DNA from: Crotalaria pallida | Lineage: Eukaryota; Streptophyta; Magnoliopsida; Fabales; Fabaceae | Length of the DNA stretch: 64,000 nt | Assembly (NCBI GenBank): GCA_037953625.1 | Contig: CM075651.1 | Span: forward strand, 140,210,501-140,274,500 | Direction of reading: 5' to 3' | Shown: one piece after another, positions 1 through 10,871 of the stretch | Numbering within the stretch: the stretch's first letter is position 1 | How the letters are laid out: the number at the start of each line of letters is the position of its first letter | Translations under genes and position numbers: made by a program | The notes under the pieces: generated by a model | What the model saw: only the letters and a program-made list of their open reading frames with translations | What the model was told of the DNA's origin: nothing | The model's database searches: none

Positions 1-61
1 TCATGTGAGGGCACAAAAGTTGTCAAACAAAGATAAAGATACTGAGAAAGGCGCACCAACC
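1..61 (+). repeat. LTR fragment of the outer element (left copy, cut by window edge)
   Basis: Positions 1-61 match 26,714-26,774 at 60 of 61 bases by eye. The matching segment lies about 44 bp inside the LTR that starts at 26,670, so this looks like the inner part of a second LTR copy whose first bases lie outside the window. After position 61 the two copies stop matching, so this LTR is either rearranged or belongs to a related, diverged element. It is the only left-hand evidence for the outer element's other LTR. Confidence 0.6.
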
Positions 62-2535
62 TCGCTCTACTCAAACGCGGTCGTGCGACTAAAAGGGGTA
101 GAGATGCGCCCTTATCAACGAAGGCGTCGCATGAAGCACGCCCTCACCGACGAAGGCGCCAGGTCGCAGAAAGTGGAGGCGCAGGAGCAAAGGCCCAGCC
201 AACAAGTCCACGTAGAAGACGCCTCATATCGTCTGCACCATTAGCTAAGTACACGCAAATCCCGACTCGGTCTAATTTATTCGTATTCTGTTAAGTCTTT
301 CCATGAATTTGGTAGATATGAATCATGACAAAATAAAAGATGTATTGTGCCTACTTGCATATAAGTCGTTGTATGTAGCTGTAACATGCTTGCTCTGTGC
401 ATCTATGCCTTGATACGCTTTTGGTAATGACGCTTTCGTATGATATCATGTTCTACGCCGTCAGCTTTATGTCTAAGATCATCCTGATAGCGAAAATTTA
501 ATTTCATTTTGACTAGAATAACACTATTACAGTATAGTCTGAATCTGAGTATGCCATGGCTAAAAATGGCACATGCATGATAATAATCATAAATGTCGTC
601 GCTCTGATATGTATCGAATGTTCGACTAGAGAAAACAATGGCTAGACGAATCTGTGCATTCGAATAGAACTGAAATTAATATGTCATACTAGTCATTCTC
701 GCCAATTTTTTCCTGGCTCAGCCATGGCATGATGAAAAGAAACTGTCTCCATCATCATCATTAAAAAAAAAACCTAAAGTTATAAGTTATATGATTGGAA
801 TGATGAAAAAGCATGCACTAGGAAGGCGTTGCATAAGAACATGACTCGGATAATGTTACATAGTGATGCATGATTAATTTTATACATGATTTGTTAGATA
901 CGGCTAACGAAACGGACATGCATGACATGAAAATATCTGGAAAATGAAAGTCGTTTGTGTAGGAACAAGAATGAATCGCTCTTTAAAATCTGAGAAGCCC
1001 TTTGGTGTGCTTTCAAAACCTCCGCACCTTGCCCGATGAAAGCAAGGCGGTCGAAAGTAAAGCATCAGCAAGCAAATGAGGGAACAAAAGCGAAAAGCGT
1101 CAAGAAAAGAGACGCAGTGCACGAATAGAAAATGGCAAAAAAAAAACCAAACAATGGGGAAGATTCCACAGAAGTGGGCGTACCCAGAGCAGATATTAAG
1201 AGACACGAGATCCGGAGCTAGAAGGCGAACACAAAGCCACCATAACAAGACGCATATAAACGCACATCCAGCGCAAACCAACTGATGAGAAGAGGCGAGA
1301 AAAGCAAGTGTGAATCGTAAAGCCCCATGAGAAGCTACGAAGACGAAACCCAAGGCGCACCAAAGGAAAATAAGCAGCGCTGAAGCTAGAAATCCTGAAG
1401 TAAACCGAAAGCAGAACGTTGCTAACGCTAGCCTCAAAGAAAAAGAGGATCTAAAAGCAAGCTACATCAGAAGCTGTGATCAAAGCTGACAATGAATTCA
1501 AATCGGAAAGACCAAGGCAACTTCAAAGCAAAAGTGTCCAAAAAGAGCGAAAGCCAGGGAGTCAAAAGAAAATCAATACAGATATCTGAGCGCAACAGCA
1601 AGACAAGATGAAAAGCAAACTTTGAAGGCGGCCGTGATCACAATCGCAAAGGCGTACGATCGCAAAGGCGTGCAACAGCAAGGCGTACATGAAAAGGCGT
1701 ACATGCAACGTGAGGCACGAAATTATATACAAGAGCAAGGTGCAAGATGAAGGCAAGCCAGAGGGCGCGTAGATGGTTGACTCAAAGCTGTCACAAACAT
1801 AACATAACCAAGGCGAACTCAGTTTACTTGGTGATTCGACAGCGAACAAAGTTAAAATGAAAAATTCGCTCCAGTCTGCTCTCATAAGCAAGCGGAAGCA
1901 TCCTAACGCAAATAAAAATAATAGCAAAGCCCTGAAGCAAGACGCATCTGAGCTCATTCATGCATCAAGATGGAGGCAAGCGTGAGTCAAAATGATATGG
2001 AATTCCGAGTACCTACAAACCGATGATGTCAAAAAGAAGAAAATAAAAGTAACGCCCATGACAAGAGGTGTTACGAAGCACAAGCAACCAGAAATAAGTA
2101 AGCAATCAGAAGCAAGGAAGTGCCTATGACAAGAGGCACCAATGCTAAAAGCTCGAAGCGACGCTGATGACATGAGGTGTCCCCAGAAAGAGCTCGAAAG
2201 ATACTGATGACATGAGGTATCACTGTAGAAAAACACCCTCAAACAGGGTCAGTAATGCCAGAACGCGAGGTTCAACACTTCAAAAAAAAAAAGGAAGAGA
2301 AGAAGAAAAAGGAAAAAGAAAAAGAATAGTGTTGAACCGTACCGCGGGCACAAGCGCCTTATCGCGGTACCCAGATAGACCTCCTGAAAAATTTTTGGGA
2401 CAGACGCGGGCGAAGTACGCCATATCGCGAGACTAGAAAAGGTCCCGGGAAACAAGGGCGCTAGTCTTAAACACGGGCGGAAAAATCTGTAAAAGAGGTT
2501 GGCTAACGCAAGATCCAAAACGATCCGTTAGTTTA
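62..2535. other. Non-coding body of the outer retroelement
   Basis: No convincing gene was found. The plus strand is strongly purine-rich and repeats short AAGGCG/GAAGGCG words (dense at 1-240 and 1,620-1,700), the same words found in the LTR near 26,760-26,950. The purine bias leaves long open frames on the minus strand that translate into Phe/Cys/Leu-rich strings of no recognisable family. I take this as untranslated internal sequence of a Tat- or LARD-like element. The stretch 290-900 is more AT-rich and shows nothing identifiable. Confidence 0.5.
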
Positions 2536-2780
2536 CAAAGCCCCAATGTGGCAACTGAAAAAAAAAGCCCTAATGTGGCAACTGAAAAAAAAACCCCAAT
2601 GTGGCAACTGAAAAAAAAAAGCCCCAATGTGGCAAACTGAAAAAAAAAAGCCCCAATGTGGCAACTGAAAAAAAAAAGCCCCAATGTGGCAACTAAAAAA
2701 AAAAGAAAGCCCCAATGTGGCAACTGAAAAAGAAGAGAAAAGAAAGAAAGCCCAAAAGCGGCAATTGAAAAGCCAAAGAA
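2536..2780. repeat. Minisatellite, about 26-31 bp unit, 7-8 copies
   Basis: Direct repeats of a unit built on CCCCAATGTGGCAACTG followed by a run of 8-10 A. Seven clear copies lie between 2,541 and 2,730 and one decayed copy follows. Length varies mainly in the A run. The array lies inside the outer element and is responsible for repetitive minus-strand open frames there, which are not genes. Confidence 0.9.
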
Positions 2781-3465
2781 AGCAAGCAGAAAATCCAGAG
2801 CAACAAAAGAAGGGGTCCAAAGCGACAACATCTGTGAAACGTGCCCAATGTGTGCCTTAACAACAATCTTGGCACCAATAACATGAAGGGCCATTGAAAT
2901 CTGCAAGCAAGTTTGCAGCGCCCAGAGCGCGCTCCAAAAAAAAAAAGTGGAGAGGGGAGGAAGGAAACCTTCCTTAGGTACCAATCCTAAAAAAAAAGAA
3001 GAAGAGTTGTGCTCTATCAGAACACTTGAAGAAAAGGCACCAAAACTGAGAAGTGCAACAAACGCGAGTGCAGCAGCAAGCAATTACAAAGCTATGAAGC
3101 CCAGACCACAACTGCCAAAGCGGCGAAACCAACAAAAGCGCACAAGAACAAAGGCGTAAAATCCAAATGCAAAATCTCAAGCGCAAGGCAAACAACAACA
3201 ACAACAACAACAAAAATGATGATAAGGAGCAAAGACAAGATATGTATTCTCAACATAACAGCATTGTCAAGCATACAAAACAGAATCCAAGCTTGAGAAA
3301 TACATACGAAAGGCATCATGAATCCCAAGATGCAAGTCAATAAAGCAACAAAAGCTAAGTTCGAGCAAAGTTATACAAGTCATAAACCAAATGAAAAAGC
3401 ACAACCGAAAACCATAATCCGAAAGAGAAATGTCAAAGTAGCAGCATAAAGTGGCAAAACAATGC
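2781..3465. other. Purine-rich non-coding sequence, with a CAA microsatellite
   Basis: Continuation of the outer element. A (CAA)n run lies at about 3,189-3,214. No supported gene. It lies just past the last recognised exon of the antisense gene and may hold its 3' UTR or further exons. Confidence 0.4.
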
Positions 3466-5763
3466 CTACATAAAGAAAAGAGAATTCAAGGAAGTAACCC
3501 TGCAGACTTCCTCATAAGAATACTTTTTGTCAGCCAAATCCCTGATCTCCTGATCAAGAGCCTCCAGTTCAGCGGTTGCTTGGTCAAGCTGAGAAGAAAG
3601 ATCCTTGACACGAGACACCAAAGGAGCACGGCGCTCTTGCAAAGCACGCTCAGCGTCGGCCAACTCAGCGTCGTCGAACGGAGGGCGCAAACTTTCAAAA
3701 CCAGCAATGGCATTTTCAAGCCAGGGACCAGAGTAATGTTGAAATTGAAGCGTGTACAAGCAATCCAAGATCTCAGCCTTCTCCTCCCACGGCAAGTCGT
3801 CTACGTCGACTGAGCGGACCAGATGCAACATCCGCAACAAAGTTTGAGAGCCGGACTCCCGGAAAAGGCGAGGAAGTGAAGTTGGAGGAGGAATCAAGAA
3901 AGCGTGAGCACGCATGAACGAATCGATCAAAGCTTGATCATCTGCAGGAAGTGAAGCTGCAAGAACACATAGCAGCACATGTAGAAATAATGAGACCAGA
4001 ATTCAGAAAGAAAAGAAAAATTCTAGCTCAAGAAAAGAAATACTTACGAACTAAAGAAGAGCCTGGAGAGGCGGAGGCGTGACTTGCCCTCGCAGCAGGA
4101 GCCTTCCCCTTATCAGCTAAAGAAGCCAGGTTTGCAACGGCTTGACTCTCTGAGGGGGCAGGGGCATCAACTTCAGCACCTACCTCACCAAGCACATTTT
4201 CAGATCTTGGAATATCAGAAACAAGTTCATAGATAATATCAGCAGCAGCAATACCTGAAGGGGCCTTCGAAGGCGCACCCTTGGGAGAAACAGGGACACT
4301 CCTTGGAGTGCCAACAGGAGACGCTAAGTTGAAATCATCACTGGCAGCAGAATCAGAAGGGGTAACACCCCCACCAGTTGAAGGTTGACAAAAGAGATTC
4401 ATAAAATCTTCATGATCAGAAGCAAGCGAAACAGCAGGAGCGTTCTCAGGAGACTGGGATGAAGGCGACGCTGATGAATGACAATCAGCACCACCTGCGC
4501 TCAAAAGGAAAAGAGAAAAGAGAATCAGTGACGTTATGAAAATTGTCCAAGCAAAACAAACTGAAAAGACTAGAAGAAAATAAGAGAGCAAGAAATGGAA
4601 CCTGGAAAATGATCCCCGGCTCCACCGCTTTCAGCGGAAACACCACAAGACAAGAAAGAATCGCCAGAATTAGTTTCGGCAGTATCATCTTGAACCAAGT
4701 CCACATGGACTGGGGAAGAAGGAGCAATTCGGATGCCGGAGGTGCGAAGGCGACTAGATCGACGAGTAGGAACGGTCGCAGCTGCCTTCCTCCTTTTGCT
4801 AGAATTGGCGGCGCTACTACTACCGCCTCTTACAGAAGATCTGGAAATGGAAGAAGCTTTCCTTTTGCTTCGCCTGGGGGCAACGGAAGGAGACGCAGCG
4901 ACTCTGCGGCTAGGCGAAACCCCTTCAGCTGAAAACAAAACCAAACAAGGTTGAGTGCAAAGCAAGAAAAGAAAAGCGACAAAAACGAAAAATGGTCAAG
5001 ATACCTACCAATGGCCTTCTTCATAGAAGTGCAAAAATAAGGGTCGTTGTACACTATAGGCAGCAAGCTAAGGAAGGAATGGGATGCGAGGACGAGGCTT
5101 CAAAATCCCGAAGGTGTTGCAGAATGTCTTCATGAGAAACGAGCCAAGAACTCAAAACGCCTCCAATACGGGAGGGAGAAACATAAACAGGAGCAAAATC
5201 AGAAATTCCAGGAGCTGCATCAAAGAGAAGTGCTTTAACCAAGTCTTCTGCTGGGGCCTGCTCGATGTTGAGAACGCAAGGAGCCTGATCACGCCCAAAC
5301 TGCCTGGCCACCCGATCAGGACGATACACACAAGGCCAAAGAGCTCCGCCGTGAGCACTCCTACTATCCAGGGGAACAAAACCAGGCAAGCAGCGAATAG
5401 AGAGAATCAGCTGCCATAAATCAAAGGCCCCTTCGAAAGGGGTGGCAGCATTGTTTCTTGTGGAAAAGGTATCTTCATCATAAAGAAGATGTGGGAGATC
5501 CGAGTAAGGGCGAAACAAGAATTCGCCCTCTGAATCAATGAGAGAAATGAGGGGTTCTCTTGGGGATCCTCTCGTCCAACACCATGAACGAGGGTCCAAG
5601 CCAGCAACACCGGTAGAAAGGGGAAGTTTGGCGGGGCCATAAGCGGGAAAACGCTCAAACAAGAAATACTGAAGAAATGTCAAGTCAATATAGGAATTGA
5701 TCGGAAAGCGCCCGTGAGAAATGCGCATTTGAACTGATACCTGATCTAGGCGAGCGTACAAGC
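3466..5763 (-). pseudogene. Antisense plant-mobile-domain gene of the outer element, 3' exons
   Basis: This is the downstream half of a spliced gene running antisense to the outer element; the upstream half is at 25,002-26,083. Coding segments with canonical borders are 5,763 to about 5,009; 4,928-4,602; 4,494-4,048; and 3,956 to a stop at 3,466. The introns (about 4,929-5,008, 4,495-4,601, 3,957-4,047) begin GT and end CAG, and two have pyrimidine-rich tails. The first exon continues the mobile-domain region. The second encodes a Ser/Arg/Lys-rich stretch with NLS-like basic clusters. The third is Ala/Ser/Pro-rich. The last ends in a predicted coiled coil rich in Glu, Leu and Ala. The split is caused by the Copia element, and the reading frame is continuous when one copy of the 5-bp duplication is removed. 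Exon borders are read by eye, and the last one may have another donor near 3,490. The function is unknown. Confidence 0.65.
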
Positions 5764-7299
5764 TGTTGGAAACCAACAAGCGGGCTTAGCAATTACTAGA
5801 GAGGGGGTGAATAGTAATATGGAAGCAACAATGACTAATTTTCGGTGCAATTAAAAGATAATTGATCAAAAGCTAGTTTTTCTGAAACTGGGCAATTTAC
5901 TCGAGTGAATTTAGAAACACTCGCGTGAAAATGAAGAACACTCGAGTGAAATGCTACGAAATACTCATGTGATTTGGAAAACACTCGAGTGTTTTATGCA
6001 GAACAGAAAGGATCAGTTTCAGAGAAATTTAGCAAAATGGTTCAATATCTTAAAGACTAGTCAAGAGCAGATATTAATCAAAGTAGAGAGCAATTAAACT
6101 AAGTTAAAACAAGTTGAAGACAAGTTAATTGCAACCAATTTCTACTTGAATTATAAAAGCCCATTTCTAGAGAACTTAGGGTTTTGGTTTTTCTTGAAAT
6201 CTAAGAAAGCTATAAAAGAGAGAGACAACACCAATTTTATCGTTGTTCACACTCAATATAGAGTGCTAATCCAGTCCCCCTAATCAACTTAGGAGTTTCT
6301 ACTAGTGATCAAATTGTTAGAAATTACAAGGATAAATTGAGATTCCTCACTCAATCCTAACCCTTTTCAAGAGTGTACCAAACTCTTGAAATTTCTACCC
6401 CAACTTGATTTGGTGATGAAGAGTCCCTTCTTCTTAAGCTCCTTGGAACCTCCAAGAGCCCACCAAGCTAAGAATCCTCTTAGTCTTTGTGCTTGAGAAC
6501 CTCTCAAGGCTTGAGAAACTTGGATACCTCACCAAGTACTTGGATACCTCACCAAGATTTTCTAAACAAGCTAAAGTGTTTGAGTGTTTGAGAATTTTAC
6601 AACAAATAATTCTCTTACAATTGAAGCACACTCTCTTAACTCACTAAGACAAATAATAAAGATGAATGCTTGGTTGAGTTTAGAGAGAGAAATGATTTTC
6701 AACACTTGAGAGAGAATGAAATCAATTAAAGAGTGTAAGCTTGTTCCACCAAATAAAGTCCACTATTCAGAATATATGAAAGGGGACAAAAGGGAAGGAA
6801 AAACCAAGTTATTCTTCCTTTTTGTCCTCTTCTAACGTTTAAAAAATTTGCTGACAGACCTAAATCACTCGAGTCTTTTTGAAAACACTCGAGTGTTTTT
6901 GGTCAACTCTGATAGTGTTGCTTTTTACTTTATCCAACGGCTATATTACTGAAAGTTCATAAATCACTCGAGTGAATTGAGAATCACTCGAGTGAATTGC
7001 TCAATGTTGGAAAAAATTAAGTTTTTCTAACATTGTTTTCAATTCTCTTCTCAAGTCTAATTGGTTTTAATCTCAACCTTTCATGCATGATTATTATTTG
7101 ACCTTATGTGAGAATAAAAACCTAAACTACCCACTCTCATAAATAAAATAAAATACATTAAAATTAAATGAGAATGAATAATTAACTAAGCACTTGATCT
7201 TCTTTAATGTTGGGCTTGCATTCTTCACTTTAAGTCCATAATTTAATTACATTGTCATCATCAAAATTAATCCGCCTTAATCGGAGACTTGATTTTACA
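5764..7299 (-). repeat. Left (3') LTR of the Copia element, 1,536 bp
   Basis: It runs from TGTTGGAAACC to CTTGATTTTACA. It aligns over its whole length with 23,436-25,001. It lacks 30 bp present in the other copy near 23,590; that segment lies between two CACTCGCGTG words, so slippage or recombination between them explains the loss. It contains at least seven ACTCGAG-core palindromes, near 5,899, 5,940, 5,981, 6,868, 6,886, 6,965 and 6,983. Confidence 0.95.
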
Positions 7300-7314
7300 A
7301 TCTCCCCCTTTTTG
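7300..7314 (-). other. Polypurine tract of the Copia element
   Basis: Read on the minus strand, AAAAAGGGGGAGAT abuts the 3' LTR. This is the expected plus-strand primer and confirms the right-to-left orientation. Confidence 0.9.
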
Positions 7315-7868
7315 ATGATGACAAAATAATTAAACCTCTAGCACTTGAGAGCTCCCCCTCAATCTAGGAACCTTTTTAACCTGTACAATCCAGAAAATGC
7401 CAAGCACAACGTAATACAATAATAAACATAATCAAGTGCTCATTGGTATCAGAGCAAGAGCATATATCATCAGAGTGTAAGCAAGAAGGCGGAAAAAAAT
7501 GCTCTCTTTCTCTTTAATCTCCTTTCTCCCCCTTTTTGTCATGATCAAAAAGATAACATTTTGGAAACCAAGGTGGAGAATGAAGGATACCAATAAGAAA
7601 ACTTTCCCTTAAGAGTAAATAAGACACAAAATATGACTATGAAGCAATATTGAAAAACTTTAAAGAACATGAAAATCATGAAGAAAAACATGATTAATGC
7701 ATAAATGTCATAAACCCATCATTCCAACACACCATAACTAGACCATAAAACATGAGTGTTAATCAAAGTACACCCAACTCCAAAAACAACAAAATACTCA
7801 AAAAGTTCAACATAGCTAAAAATAAAGACATAGTCATAAAAATAAGAAGTGCAAAGGAGCATCAGGAC
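7315..7868 (-). other. 3' untranslated part of the Copia element
   Basis: AT-rich sequence between the end of the extra ORF and the polypurine tract, with no gene. A plus-strand TGGTATCAGAGC word at about 7,445 copies the primer-site sequence in the wrong orientation and position; its meaning is unclear. Confidence 0.5.
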
Positions 7869-8488
7869 TCAGGCAGATGGTGGCTGCTGATCGTCATCGC
7901 GAGGATAGGGCTGAAGTCTCCCAAGAGCGGACAGAATCTGACTCAGATCGGAGCGCACATGGCCAAAGCTAGTATCCACACTAGCGGAGTGGGCATCAAG
8001 CCTACCATGAAGAGCAGAGTGCTGGAGGTCCATCTGAGCCCTCATGTCAAACAAGGTCGCCCTTTGCTCTTGAGCTTGAATTTCCAAAGCATCCAAGCGC
8101 CCATCTATCCGATCAACCCGACCCGTCATAAAATTCCTATACTCCTCAGCCTGATGTCCCATGGAGGCAAACCGTCCATCCTCTCATCCATATACACCCT
8201 GAACTCTGCAAATTGGGTGTTCCAGGACCCCGGTGTATCAAAGTTAATGTCATCAGTCGGATCACCATGGGGTACACTACCACTTCCTCCGGCCTGCTGG
8301 GCAAAAGCAGCCTGCTCCTCCTCTAGCTGCTGAGGGTCAACGCCCAGCTGATCTGCAGCCTGCTGAACATTGCCCTGACCCCTCAGAGCAGCTGCCTCAT
8401 CAAAATATAAGCATCGATTACCGAAGTATTCGATGTCCATCTTACCCAAAGAGATGTCAGAAAAGGCATGGATTTTTGCAGGTAGACG
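7869..8488 (-). pseudogene. Extra ORF downstream of pol, C-terminal half
   Basis: This continues the reading frame of 16,991-17,742 across the nested Gypsy insertion. The segment reads through KMDIEYFGNRC, then a Gln/Ala/Asp-rich linker, then, after a one-base frame change near 8,160, a heptad-like region (GRVDRIDGRLDALEIQ) that looks like a coiled coil. It ends DDDQQPPSA at 7,869. A C-terminal coiled coil is compatible with assembly, but no enzymatic motif is visible. Confidence 0.6.
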
Positions 8489-9062
8489 TGTGGTGGACTC
8501 GGCCTGGCCGAGGTCCTTAAACCGCCTCGCCGAAGTCCTGAGGACCCTTCAGGAAGCCTTCTGAGCGCTCGGCCGAGCTCAATGCTCAACGGCCGAACAG
8601 ATGCCAGAAACAGGCCGACCTCGTGTTCCCACTCAGTCCCGACATCCAGGTCCGACACCTCCCCGAGTCCGACATCTAGGACATGATGACGTCCCCCTAC
8701 CTTATCCACAAGGACAGCTCATTACCTTATCCACAAGGACAGCTCACTACCTTATCCACAAGGACAGCTCATCCAACCTTATCCGCTCCTAGCTCAGTAC
8801 AGGCTGGCCCTACTTGGGCCTAAAGCAAGCCCATTAGGGCAACCAGCTCCCCCCTATAAGTAGCTCAGTACTACATGGGGCTCAGGTACGTCCTCTAACC
8901 CTAATTGCCATCCTCACACACCAGTGATTAGGGTTGCTTCTTGGCTCTTTCCCTTAGCCATCTGAGGACTTCCCCCAAACATCACAGATCAACCCTAGAT
9001 AGAGGTCCCTTTGAAGGTCATCTCCTACACCCTTGGAGGTCCTCACCGTCTAGGACATCACA
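8489..9062 (+). repeat. 5' LTR of the Tat-like element, 574 bp
   Basis: It runs from TGTGGTGGACTCGG to GGACATCACA. It contains three tandem copies of an 18-20 bp unit around TTATCCACAAGGACAGCTC (about 8,700-8,770) and a TATA-like CTATAAGTAG near 8,855. It is nearly identical to 16,417-16,990. Confidence 0.95.
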
Positions 9063-9080
9063 TTGGCGCCGTTTGTGGGG
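9063..9080 (+). other. Primer binding site of the Tat-like element
   Basis: TTGGCGCCGTTTGTGGGG directly abuts the 5' LTR. TGGCGCCGT is the conserved core of primer sites in Tat and Athila elements. It sets the plus orientation. Confidence 0.85.
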
Positions 9081-9116
9081 AGAGATAAATTTCAACCCCA
9101 CTCAGAAGATTCCACC

Positions 9117-10871
9117 ATGTCTGAAGAAGAGCAGCCGGTCCAGAGAAGGAGGAGGGGGCGTCCAAGAAGGGTGCCGTCGACTGAGGACCTGCACCTGCAC
9201 CTGGAAGCCAACAGGGCAGCGAGGTCCTCACCACCACCGCCTCCTCCCCCGCCACCACCTCCTCCACCAGATTTCACTCATACCCATAGTGGACCCTACA
9301 CCATCCACACTGAAGACACCGCAAACCAAACCCAGCTTCTTGGTGGAGGTCGGCGCGTGCAGTTACGCTCTGAGCTCGGAGAAACCAACACTCAATAGCA
9401 CCGCCACCGCGGCGACCGTGCTCACTCAGTCAATACAACACACCGTTCAAACTCACGACAGTCTACGCTCTCACGGGATGCTGAACTCTTGTCTCTGATG
9501 AGACAGCAAATGAGAATCGTAGAGCAACAAGGTAAGGCTATTGCAGATCTCCAACAAGTTGCTATGCAACGATTAGCTGAACGAGCTTCTGTCCAAGCCC
9601 CGGCCCCGAACGAGTTCCCTCAACCACCCCCTCCCCCATCTCTTCCACCACAACACCCGTTAACTCCACAAACCTTTGCAACACCACACACGACTGTCAC
9701 ACAACTTACACCAACTCCCGACCAGCAACAACCTGAGCTGGACGATTCCCATCCTGGACATCCTTTCACCCCTGCCGTCATGTCCTATGAACCACCGCCT
9801 GGGTACCTAGGGCCCAGTAACATCCCCAGATATAATGGCCTTACTGACCCTCAGGAACATGTCCTTTCCTATGAAGGAGCCGTGAACTTTCACGGAGGAG
9901 GAGATCGGCTGAAATGCCGAGCTTTCTCTATGACCCTCCAGGCCCCAGTCCTTCGGTGGTATTCAACGCTTCCTAAAAACTCTGTCAACAACTGGGCAGA
10001 AATGAAGCGCGTCTTCCTCAACAGATACACTGCCAGCTGCGTGCAACCCAGATCGGACCACACGCTAGCGACAGTGACCCAGAAGCCAGATGAATCCTTA
10101 CGTGCGTACTTGCACAGGTTTCACAGCGAGTCCAGTTCGGTCCCAAATTTGTCTCCCGAGGTGGCCGTCCTCCTTTTGACCCAGGGATTGGCCGAAGGAG
10201 GCTTCAAAGATTCACTTATTGGAAAGCCACCAAGGGACATGGCCGAACTGAGACAGAGATCAAACAAGTATATAAACCTTGAAGAATTCAGCAAGGGACA
10301 GTCGAGCAGACTGGAAAATGCTCAAGCCACCTCGCAGAACGCCCTGCCCCGAGGCCGTCCTTGGGGCAACAGGGATGAAAGAGGAGGAAGAGCAGATCAG
10401 GGAGACCGAGGCCGCTCTCAACAAGAGGACCGCCGACGTCCATATATCACCAAATATGACTCTTACACCCCCCTCACGGTCCCGAGGTCTCAAGTCTGCA
10501 GAGAGACCATGCAGACCGAACTAAGGAGTGTACCCCGCCTCCCCTTCCTTAGAAATCAAAACTATGTGAGAGACAAGTCCAAATACTGCAATTTTCATGA
10601 CGGGTACGGCCACCATACCGACCAATGCACATGGCTTCGGGATGTCATCGAGGATATGGTAAGAAGAGGCAAGCTACAGCAGTATGTCCGAGAGGCAGTG
10701 GAAAGACGAGGTCGGAGAAGATCTCGCAGCCCGGACAATGATAAAGGAAAAGCTAAGGCCGACCCGTCCCCAGAGAAGAAGGAAGATGAGCCACCACGGG
10801 TAAACATGGTCGTGGTTCAGGACCTCGATAAGTCGCCAGAAAACTTCCGAGTAGAAACCATCGTGAGATGA
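9117..10871 (+). pseudogene. gag: Gypsy gag with one in-frame stop
   Basis: The start is the ATG at 9,117 (MSEEEQPVQRRRR), which is in frame with the main open segment from 9,489. A TAG at 9,396-9,398 separates them. A poly-proline run is encoded near 9,230-9,270. The central part is a Retrotrans_gag domain (PF03732) with the diagnostic AFSMTLQAPVLRWYSTLP and SLRAYLHRF. Near the C-terminus is a zinc-knuckle-like CNFHDGYGHHTDQC. If translation begins downstream of the stop, at 9,489, most of Gag is still made, so the stop may not be fatal. The frame ends ATGA-overlapped with the protease ORF. Confidence 0.9.

Noticed and set aside
2536..2780. CRISPR-like array
   Set aside because: Units are contiguous with A-run length variation and no unique spacers; the DNA is plant nuclear.
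904..3340. Long minus-strand open frames rich in Phe, Cys, Leu and Ser
   Set aside because: They arise from the purine-rich plus strand and from the minisatellite; no domain, start context or conserved motif.
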